Position numbers and translations under genes: made by a program. Positions 41,601-53,600 of a DNA stretch of 64,000 nt are shown one piece after another. Origin of the DNA: Nectonema munidae (Eukaryota > Nematomorpha > Nectonematoida > Nectonematidae); NCBI GenBank assembly GCA_030549495.1, contig JAUIRK010000763.1:1-64000 (forward strand), in the 5' to 3' direction. Under the pieces are notes generated by a model that did not search any database, was not told the DNA's origin, and saw nothing but the letters and a program-made list of their open reading frames with translations. Position 1 is the first letter of the stretch. The number at the start of each line of letters is the position of its first letter.

Positions 41601-44600
41601 TTATATTTGGACAATTTTTTATTTGCAGCAAAAACACCTAATCGAAGAAAGTTTATTATATCTAATGTTTTTCATTGCATAACTTCCCTTATTCTTGAAT
41701 AAAAGCTTTTACAACACTAAGAAACTTTTTCTTTGCTAATATTTTATTGGTACTTCATGATTTTCATGGACTTTAAACACCCATAAAAAATATAATACAA
41801 CTTCATTTGGTTATCGTAAATGTGCGATGATGAAAGTTTACATTGTTTTCGCCAATCTTTGCATATCTTAAGCACCCTTTTTACATAGTTTGTAGTTAGA
41901 TTTATTTAAATGCTTAATTGATCGCATACATCAAAAAGGATATAGATGAACTTTAGGGAAGGGGTTTCATAGTACCAATACGAATGAAGTATACAAGAAA
42001 AAACTACTACTTTATTGAAAGAACAAAGTCAGGGAATGTGTGTATTAACAGGCACTTAGAAAAGAGATCAGACATTTCAAAATAGAAATAATTTGAAACG
42101 ATAAAAAAAATTACTAAATATAGCACTTGAGTATTAACACTAACGTTATAGCGAACAATTTTTTGATGCTTGAAATATTTACAATTTCCTCATATCTAAA
42201 TCAAAATCTAAACATGATGCCCTTTCTATGCTTTGTGAATTCACTAAAAACAATTTATACAAGTCATAAAAATAAGCTCTTAAGAAAGTAAGCTAAATTT
42301 TAGCAAATTAACACTTAATGGTTCTACTTTTTCAGCTTTTCTAAATCCTTTGAAAAAATGTTACAATTTTTTTCATGATCTAAGATATCTATATACTTTT
42401 CAATCTTTTATAAATTCTCCTTTTTAAAACATTGAATTGTTCTACAAAAAATTCTAGATGCGAATATTTTCTTCTAATTGTCTAAAAAAAATTTTATTTC
42501 ATTGATTTATTTAAAATTCAAAAGACATTTTAATGATTAACCATTTTTAGTACTTTTTTGCATCCATAAATCTTTTAAATTTTTAATAAAATATATTTTC
42601 GCAAAGTTCCCTACATCTTAACGTAATATAATGGAAAATAAAAACCACAACAATGAATACGACATTGCGTTTCTCTCTTTGATGGGGAAGAACAAAAACC
42701 GGTAGTGTGCAAAGCATAAAATCTAACAAAATACATTATAATAGAAAGCGTGATATGTGGCGGAATCATTTAATATTCTTTAGAAAGTTGCGACAAAATT
42801 GAAAGTATATCGAAGGATGGAGTAAAATATGTGCATACCTCTAACCAGATGAACACGATAAATAATCTCTTTTAGATTAAAGAAGAAATTGTTGTGTATG
42901 CAAAATTGAAGTGGCCACTCTTGTTTTCGCGATTTTTTGAAGTTAAAAAGGTTGAAGGTGACTCGTTTAAAGAAAATCCAATCATACTCGCCATTAATTG
43001 GACAGGTCGTTACACTTTTTTCTTCATCTCTATATATTTTTTATTTAATCTATATGAGTGGTTGCAAACCTTCCGAACTTCAAGGACCACTCAACTTATA
43101 GCTTTACATTTGGCGGAATATGAATTTTTAAATAATTTAATATATGTGTACAATAAAAATCAAAAAACTTTTATTGGAGAAGTAGACGAATTTATTGGGA
43201 AAAAATATAACATATTGGAGGATTGAAGAAGAAGAAATTTATTTGGCATAATAAACGATACTAAATTACAGAAAAAAATATTAGTTAAAGCTGTTCATTA
43301 ATTCGACGAAAAAAACTAAATATAATAAATCTTAATTCGCGAGGATATTCAAAAGGCCTTAAGCCGCTGAGATAAAAATCCTATAAAGGTTTATAAATTT
43401 TACACTAATTATGATTTTTCCATTAAAATGATAAAAATATACAAAAAAAAGAAAACACAAATGTTAAAATTATTTATATAAAATGTATGTAAAAATGAAC
43501 AAAATAATTCCTACATATTAATTATAAGATTAAAATATATGCACAAATATGTAGAACTGTAAAAATGAAACAAAACATTACCTGCATATTAATTATAAGA
43601 TTAAAATATATGTACAAATATGTAGAACTGTAAAAATGAAACAATACATTACCTACATATTAATTTCATTGATTTAAAGCACACCAATAATATCAAAGAA
43701 AACACAATAAAATATTTATAGATTTTGTTTAAATGGTTATCAACAAAAGAAAAGAATTCAAATAAGTATAACCTTAAGAAATACATATGAAAACACCAAG
43801 AAAAAAAATTTATAATAAAAAGACTAAATTTGACAAGCATAGCAATATGCTTTTTTGCAAGTTGCATCATAATGATGAATGAGATATTCCTTAATCTTAG
43901 ATTTGAAATTATACATGGAAGTATAAACAAGGTCCAATTCATGAAGAAAATCATTCCAAAAAATTATAGGCCTATATTTCAAAAAAGTTTTTGACTTTCG
44001 ATGTATATAATATGGAATAGCAAATTTTTCTGAGCATCTCAAAAAATATTGTGTATGTTGACAGTTGGATGAAAATCAATTTTCAAAGATTGAGGGGAGT
44101 GTTTTATTACTAAATTTATAAACCAACTTTGACATTTGAATAGAATATATATCTTTCAATTTCAATAAATTATAATGAATAAAATAGGATGTAGTATGAC
44201 TATTGTATTTTAATCTAAAGACAGTCCTTTTCAAGTTTGGAAATATTTGTATGTCCCCAATTTATTACACTGTAATACATATGTGGTAAAACTAAGGACT
44301 TATATAACAATAACTTTATGTCAACAGTAAATTCATTCTTAAATCTTCGTAATATTCCATGTATACTATTCAATTTTATTGATAAAAGATTCACATGATC
44401 GTCCCATGACAACTTTTCATTAATAACCAAACCTAAAAAATTTACTTTTTTTCAAGTTATGACGAAACTTTCTTTTGTATGAAAATAACATAGCCTTACA
44501 CTTTAAAGAATTAACTTTCAGAGAATTAAAATTGCACCAATTCATGACTGAAATTATGTTTGAGCATATTTGATCTGATATATTATCAACATCTTTCCTC

Positions 44601-47600
44601 GTGTTTTCAATTTTTGAAAGAGGTAGAATAAGAGTTATATCGTCAGCGAAAAGATAAAAGTCAAGCAAAGGATTTGAATTAGGGATATCATTGATATAAA
44701 GACAAAACAACAGCGGGCCTAAAATAGACCCCTGTGGTACCCCTAAGGAGATTAATCTCATAGAAGATTTCAGTTGTGTTCTCATATGCAATACAGTTTA
44801 GCCACACCAGTAAAGATACAAAATACAGTAAATTTATAAAATAAAATCAGTTTGCATGCGTAAAGTATTAACAAGGTGACGCAAATATATCTTTTGAACC
44901 AAAACACAAAGGAAACCTCAAAGGCATTATCATTAAGTATATACGCGTTTGAAGAAAATACGGTATACTTGTGTTATTTCAAAAGACCAGAAGCCGCTTT
45001 CATGAAATCATATACAAAACTAACTAATTAATTAATACATATAATTAACTCTTATTATCCAATTAATAAACTGTGGGTAAGTCAATCTTAAATGCAACTA
45101 TCTTTAGTATTCGTTGATGAGATGATTACGCAATAGATATTTTATTTTATTCTTTTTATTCATGAAATGGAAGTATTAAATGTAAAAAAGTTAATTAGTA
45201 TCACAAATAATTTTACATTTGGAAGTGTATGCAAGTATTAAACACTTTTAGTTTTCGAAATTTGTTCCTCCTTCTTTGAAATAGGTTTGTTGATTTTTGG
45301 CTTGAGTGACGTCACTGCAAGAAGGACAACTGTTTTTATTTCAAGCCGAGAACGGTATCGCGACTCTAATTTCTGTGATAGATGAAAATGTCTTTTCGCA
45401 TAAATATGTTGTTGAAAATTGAATCAAAATTTGTCTCGCTTTTTAAATCAGTAATGCATTTCATTTTTTGTGGAAAGCCAAAATGGAATCTTGATAATGA
45501 TGACTGGAATTTAGCTTTGCAAATCTAAACGCATCGAAGTTCGGCAAGGCTTTCTTTTTCATACATGCTTAAATTGATATCTTTAATGTTTGCTGCAAAG
45601 GGATCTATTGTCCACATATTGTCATGCTTGAGATCTTCTTACTTTGTATAAGGACAACTAAAAATTCTGTAAGTGTAATTTAACAATGGGTACCACTTTC
45701 GAGCTAACGTTCTTCTTTTCCATATATTCATCAAAGTTTGAAAACATTTGCAAATATCATTTAGCCAAAGTTGTCCTTATAAAGATATGCTTCTACTAGG
45801 TTTGCAAACTTGGATGCCGGCTCATTTTTCTACGAGATTCTTGAAATTTTAGAATATTTTGTTGATGAAAAAATAATTTGATTTTTTCATCTAGGAATAA
45901 CAGTAGAGTTAATGTTTTGCCCCCCCCCCCCCCCCCCCCCCGTAAGATATCATACCTCAGAGAAAAGAAGAAGATGATTACACTGGGAAATAGAATATTA
46001 AAACCAAAAATTTTTATTTAAACTGAAGTTGAAAGAACTCAATTCATGTCTCATTGGATGTCTCAATTTTTCTATGAACCATCAAAATTTTTTCAAAGAC
46101 CACTAGTTAAAATGTTATATAGTCTTTTTTGCTAAGGAAAAAGGAGTAGTCATACACTTTGATCTGTTTGGAAAAATATTTTGTAATAATTTTTTTATTT
46201 AGATAATCAGACTAAAGCAATCCAATTATTTTAGACATAAAGCTTATTCTTTCAGAAGAAATTTATTATAGAAATACGAGGAACGTGAATTACCCGATAT
46301 AGCTAGTATATCATTAAAAAGCATTTCATAAATCCTTTACAGAAACAAAACTGGTTATTTGAAAGTTTGTTTGTGCGTGATCAACTCTGTTTCATTCTAA
46401 TTTTATTCGTCAAAGTTTATTTTCTTATTTTCTCAAAGAATGAGATATCTCGTAGTATTTCATTGACAAGATTTCTAAGTTCTACCTTTTCAATGAAAAA
46501 ATTTGACAATAAATTGTCCTATCTTCATTCAACTCTACATTTTGTAAGGGGTCGATAAGAAGTGGAAATGATTTTTTCATGAACATAAAAAACCTTTTGA
46601 AAAGTAATTACATATTACTTTAGAATTCTGATCACCGACCAAAGATCCTTAATTTTGGATGTATATTATTAGAAGAAATCTTATCATTACGTTAGAGCCG
46701 GCATGTGTACAACTTGGATTTTTTCTACTCTATTTTTATCTCATTTTCGTCAATAAATTTATCGTGATGAACATAAGAGCTTGCTATCCCTCATATCGAT
46801 GAAAATCTATATAAGTAAAGAAAGTGAGGTAGTATACTCAATTTGCAAAAAGATATTTTTATTTGCAATATCTGTCTCAAATTAAAAATAAATATTACAT
46901 AAAGATATGAGATATTCAAATATACTTGATTATATTAGAATAAGTTCTCGAACCTACAGACTTTTGCTTGTACATACGACACTGTCCTCCACTACTTCCA
47001 CTTATTAGACATATGTACTAATAAACGTCCTTAAGAATGAAAAAAATACCGGATCCTATTAATCAAAGCCTAGCTTTGTACATATTTTTATGACACAACA
47101 AATATTTAAATGCTCCTTCAGTTTCAATAAGATTGTAAAATTTATCTCTATAAAAGAGGGTAAGAATTTTTAAATAATTGAAAAAATGAACATTGATAGA
47201 AACAATGTCTTAAGATCTTAAACATAAATATAAATCCTTACTTTTTGACGAGTCTTTAAGCAAAAATGTTATCTTTGTGGATAATAATTTTAGACTGTTC
47301 AATTCATTTTGGTAAATGAGTTTCTTACTTTCAGCTCTCATCTTGTATAAAATTTCTTCTTTCAAAATATTTATCATGTTTCTTAGATTTTAAAAGAAAA
47401 AAATTCTCTTATCTTTCTGTCTATTAAATATCTTTTTCTTAAAGGTTGAATACTTTTAAATGTTCTGTTTTAGGCATCTATGCATTGGACAAACTCGAAA
47501 ATGTTTTGTTCGATCTAACATTTGCTTATGTTCTATCAATTTCGGGAATTTCAGAAACCCAAGTTCAAGTGATCACTGTTAAAGATGAAAAGTGCGTGTT

Positions 47601-50600
47601 TGAGTGTGAAATGGCCAAGGACATCATTGAATTAACTTCTCATTTCATTGAAGGCTTGAAAAAGTATTCAAGATACGGAGTTGCTTTACAAGATTTCAAT
47701 GGATCAGGTTATTTTACACACTTTTTTATTTTTAAAAATCTTTAGAACGATATATAATATTTATTTACGATGACTTTACATTTTCTAAATTTTTAATATT
47801 CAAATAAATTGCTTAAAATCTCTCATCTGATTGGTTTAATTTTGATTATTTTCAAGGATTCCCACATATTATATTTAATATATACAAACAAGCTGAGTTA
47901 TCTGGCATAACTAGTATTTCTAACTAGAAATATGGGAAGTGAGTATTTCAAAAGTTACTAAAGTAGATAGAAGATTGTAAATGTGGCATTGAAATTTTAA
48001 TCATGAACTATTCAAACATTTTTGTGTAAAAAATAATCATCAACTGCATAAATTTCTTAAATATGTATAATTTTACCTTAACTCCAAACTTTAAAGATCT
48101 TTTAATTTGCTATGAAGTTTGAAATTTTCATTTTGATCAATATATCCTTTTCGAATATACAATTATGTAATTCATAAAAGAATCTCTTTGACCAATCAAA
48201 AATTTAATTATCTGCCAATCTCTCATATTTCTTTTTCATGCAAATTTTTTTTACTATAGTTCAAAGCATATTCAAATATTTTGTCTAACTTTGAGAAGTT
48301 AAATATATTTTTAGAAGAAAATTCATCCTTTCTTTCATTTCAAAGAGGAGATTTGGTCATTCTATCCAAAGAGCGAGGAAGTGCTTCTATTTCTGGAACA
48401 TGGTTATTCGGCACTTGCTACCCTACTTCGGAAAAGGGGGAACTTCCCGCTGATATGTTATATATTTTGCCAACATTAACGATGCCTAGTTCCAAGATAC
48501 TCAAAGCTTTTTCAGACAGACCTTATTTCCAACAAAATCTAAGTCAACACAAAAATGTTTTAGTAGATTTACCTTTAAATGTTTCAAGTAACTGCAATAA
48601 AGTTTCCAAAGATATTCCTGATAACTTGTCCACCAATCTGAAGTCGTCCCAAATTACATTAGAAGAATTTTCTATCAAACACTTTTCGTGAGGAAGTTTT
48701 TAACAACTCAAAATCTCGTTTGAAAATAATTAACTCTAATTCTTTTAGGAAAGAAGAGCATAACAGTTCAAGCGGTAGGGACAAACATTCAAAGGTATGG
48801 CAGCATTCATTTGCACTAATAGCGAAGCCACTGTTGAAGAAGACACTAAATTCAACAGAAAGTTCCCTTAACAAGGAAAAATCTGTCACCATGTTTGAAG
48901 GCATTCTAAGATACATGAAGGATGATTGCTTCTTGTCAAAGACGCAAACTGGAGAAAGTGTGTTCTGTAAGAAGAGTGATTATGAAATTATTGATCAAAT
49001 CCTTGAAGAACCTGTTAAAAATGTAAATTGATTGTTTTATATTAAAATATTTTGAATAAAATTATTTTTTAGGATTTATTAAAAGATGAATTCTACTGTC
49101 AAATTATGAAACAACTTACTAACAATCCCAACGCGTAAGTCGTATTTGTAATATTATATTTTAAGTTTATGATATTCAAATGTTTATTGTATTGAATCAA
49201 AAAGCTTGGAGCCAAGAAAATTTTAAAGTTCAAAATTTTAGACATTTCGAATCGGTTCGTAAGAAAACAGGATCCCACCGCATTTGACGGATTTTACGGA
49301 ACTTGATGAAAATCTACTTATAAATAATATACCGTCTTTTCGGCATATACGCTGACGAGGAGTATAAGTCAATGAATGCATTTTTGACCAAAATCGAATG
49401 AAAAATTAGTCGAATTCATCAGTTATAAGCGAGGTACAGATATGCATCCTATTCTTGTACTGTTCTTATTTCTAATCCTGTTCTTGTTGAGTGTGTACAT
49501 TGTAATTTGCATTTTTTTGAAAACTTTATGGTATGATTGTTTATATTGGGGATCGAGCAATTTTATTAGCAAGTTTTGTTGTCGTGTATGTGTTTCAATT
49601 AAATATAAAAAATTTAGAACTTACTATTTATCTTCCAATTTTAGTGCAAATTTTTATAAATTATTGTAACTGATAAAAGATACAAAATTTTTGTATAAAT
49701 TTTATTTTTATCATAAAAATAACTAAATTATATCTTTTAAAACGAACTAACAAACTAAAAGAGCAACTTATTAATTAATTAACTTAAAGGTTTAATTAGT
49801 TTGTTTTATTTAGTTATTAAGTTAGTTAGTTAAACTAACTTAACCCGTTAACGACCAAAATAATCAGACGATATCTGATGCAAAGCAGAAAATTTGTATT
49901 AAAAAGCATTGATGAACGCAGACGATTCACATTTTAGTAAAGTCGACATATGTCGACTGTGGTCGATAACCGGTTAACTTAGTTAGTTCGTATGTTAGTT
50001 AGTTGATATTATTTTTAAAAGAATTCATTTATATTTTTACTCTAACATAAATAAATATATCAAGTTTATATCATAGAACCTATTCATGTTAATATATGCC
50101 TTATTGAAATAAAATTTATTTTGGAAACGGTGTGTGAGATAACCAAACCTCGATGTAGAAAAAAAGTAGAATGGATAGCTTGTCGACAAAAATTCCGTAA
50201 CTAATTTCATCAATAAAAAGAGTTAAGTGTGTTTTGCTTTATTTAGATCAAGTAAAGAGAGAGGCTGGAACTTGGTGTGGCTAGCAACCGGTCTCTTTTC
50301 CTGCACTACATACGTTCTCTCTATTTTGAATTCTTTCTTAAAGAATTGTGTCTCAGGTAATGGCATTGCTGCGGACTGCCTTTCTCGTTTATCCCGAACT
50401 CTCAAAAATGGGCCAAGAAAATACCCTCCACATCCCGTCGAAGTGGAGGCCATCAATAACAAAACTGTAGTCATTTATCATAAAGTCTTTTTTCCCAATG
50501 ATACTAACAACGTCTTTCAGCTTGATTCAAGTAAAAAAATTTTCCTTCATCCCCCCTCATTTACTTCATGAAATTTTATTGCTCTTTAAACGAATCTTTT

Positions 50601-53600
50601 ATTTTAATAAATTTAAAACAAAACTTTTGTCAACTTGTTAGAAATATTAGAAAATATTTTTTAATTATTTTATAACCCGTTAACGACCAGAATTATCAGA
50701 CGATATCTAATGTAAAGCAGAATATTTGTATTAAAGAGCATTGATAAACGCAGACGATTTTATTTTTTGTAAAGTTGACATATGTCGATTGTGGTCGATA
50801 ACTGGTTAAATAAAATATTAAAAAATGGTTTCTTATATTTAATATAAGTTCAAAAAACCCTTTTTTAACTTTTCAAAATTTTGATATTTTAAAACGAATT
50901 AAAAATAGTTCAATGGTTTTCAATATTTTTAACTATATAGAATAAAAAACAAATATAAATACCAAAAAATCCTTTTCTAACTTTCCAAAAGTTTGATATT
51001 TTAAAATCATATTTTTAACGATATAGAATAAAAAATAAATAGAAATCTCAAAATTTTTGGAAATCGTAATTTTTTTCTAACAAATTAAAAATAATGCGGT
51101 GTATTTTCCGTACAAAAGTATTCATTCTAAATTGTTCAAAACATTGAAATAGATCACATTAATTTTTAGTTGTTAAAAAAATCAAGATTTAGAAAAGTTT
51201 TGGAAGATCACAATTTATTTTGGATTCATTCGGTTTATTTAGGTCAAAAGTTGTGTCTGTACACATTTTATTTAAAATAATATTTATTCTTTTGTATATG
51301 CATACAGCTTTCAAAAATGATTAACGTTTACGATAAAATTTAGGTACTAAAGCTAGTGAATTTTGCAAGGTAATTGGAGAAAATTTATGCCTTCAACAAT
51401 TAGACGGATTTTGTTTATTCGTCAAAATAATGGATAAGTTCATTTCTGTGCCAGAAAATGACTTTCTCTTTGATTTTGTTCGCCATTTATCCAAATGGAT
51501 CAGTAAAGTGAAGCCGGAGGAGTTTAAATACACGAGCGTATGCTACCAAATTTACTTCATGAAGAAGTTATGGAGCACAACTGTTCCAGGAGAAGACTGC
51601 CTAGCGGATTCTATGTTCCACTACCATCAAGTAAATTTAATCTTCGTTCATACAATTCAACAAATATTCCATTCCCTATAACTAATTATTTTTTTGCATG
51701 TCTATTTATTTTTGATTCTGTCTTTTGTTTATTAAGTTTCATATTCATTTGCTATTCATAATGCTTTTATATTTCTCCTCAAGATTACTTTATACACATC
51801 TCTCAGCGATTCATACCTTTGATGTATATTAGTTGAAATTTATCGGTTGTCATTTATATATCTTATGAAATATTGTAATAGGATGAATTCTTAGCAAAAT
51901 TCTTCTTCTATTAGGAACGAAGTACATAAGACAGAAAGACTTATTACATTATATTTTTTTTTCAAAAAAAAAGTTTAATGGTGATTTTTATTTAAAATAT
52001 TTATAAAAAATATCTACCTTTGATGAAGGTTGAGAATTTTGTCTTCACAATTTGTGTTCAATCTTTAGGAAACGCTGAAGTATTTGAAAGGATATCACAA
52101 AACATCTATTGAAGAAACGATCGCAGCTTCCTCATACATATTCCACATCCAAGAAAAAACGAACTCTTTCTTTGAAGAATCAGCATCTAAAAAGGTTCCT
52201 TCCATCTTGCCGAAAGGCATGATACAAAGGCTCAACATAGAATCTTGGAGGAATAGGATTGAAACGTTTGTTAAATTGCATTGCAATGACTTGACTGTTG
52301 AGGAAGCGAAACTCAACTTCTTGAAAATTATTCACCAATGGCCAACCTTTGGCTCTTCCTTCTTTGAAGTCAAGGTATGTGTAGCCAGATATTTTTGGCA
52401 TACTTTCATTTAATCATATTTAAGTCAAAAAAAATAATTTGAATTTTAAGAAAAAGTAATGGTTACTGTTATTTGGAACTTATAGTATTCAATCTTTTTA
52501 ATTTTTTTAGATTTTTGAAAGATTTTATCTCGCACATGCATTGCAACCAAACTTGCTATAAATTTAAAATGTCTTTTTCTGTTTTTTGCCATTTTTTCCG
52601 TTAAAAGTATTAAAGATTTTTTTCCAATAGTTAATATTTAGTTCACATAAATTATTTTACTGTTTTCTTACCTAAAATGGGAAAAAATATAGGTGAGGAA
52701 ATTTGCAAATCTCTTCAAAATGAAAGTGAAAAAATCGATTTTTTTAAAATTGATTAAAATAAAATTCATAATATAGAAGTTCGAAGTAATGGTTCTGATA
52801 GTAAAGAAAATTTTGAAATAATGAGCTTTGAAAACAAAATTAAATAAAGCCACAGAATATATTAGTTCACTTACTATGTGTTCGTAAATAAGTAAGAATA
52901 TAAGAAATGCTTTGAAAAATTTGAACTCTTGTTTAAAATTTTGAATGAAATAGTATAGTATACAAAACAAGATATTAGAAGAAATTAAAAAAAATTTTCT
53001 CGACATAGAATTGAAAAGTTCGTGGACAATTGTAGAAACTGCTCTTCAATATGTGAAAATGCAACAATAGTTGAAAAACTTGATATATTGCGAGGAAACA
53101 GGCAGTTCAGAAAGAATATTTATTTTGTTCAATTATTTTGAATAAGGGAGGAAGAGTAAAAATTTTTAGGAATAGAGCCGAATAATTTTTCTTAGAGAGA
53201 GGAGGGAAAATATTTCAGAAAATTACATTTTATTGACAATATTTTATACATCTATTTAACAAAAACGATAATTAAGTTAATGTTTATGACTTTGCCAATA
53301 CTTAGCTTTATTTACTAACTACATAAGTAAAGCTTACAGTCGAAAAAACAGTTATTAGTTATATTACTATTTTGTGAATACATAAAGTCAACGAATAGAC
53401 TAATTCTCAAACCTTGATTCGGTCTTAAGGAGCAAGAGACACAATATTAGACATAATTTTAACAAATTGGTAAGACAACTCTGTTCACTTGCATTATTCT
53501 CTACACTTTTTCCTGCTTACTTTGTTTTTAAATTAAATTTGTTTCACGGTAAGTTTTTGCTTTTCCATATACAAGTTAGTTTAGTTGCTTTGTCTCTTCA

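Noticed and set aside
43006-43226. Continuation of the FERM exon as a 110-codon open frame ending GKKYNILED
   Set aside because: Homology ends at NWTG and resumes at 47474 with IYALD. The open tail has no family match and lies beyond a usable donor.
48670-48700. Apparent frameshift / TTT-TCG-TGA slippery site in the SH3-MyTH4 linker
   Set aside because: A GT-AG intron of 61 nt explains it and leaves all later phases consistent.
50531-50571. Alternative end of the myosin protein at the TGA near 50569
   Set aside because: This is intron read-through; the F1 lobe continues at 51344 in phase.
52668-53006. 112-codon - strand frame rich in Phe/Ile as a membrane protein
   Set aside because: AT-rich intron sequence yields such frames by chance; no start context or motif.
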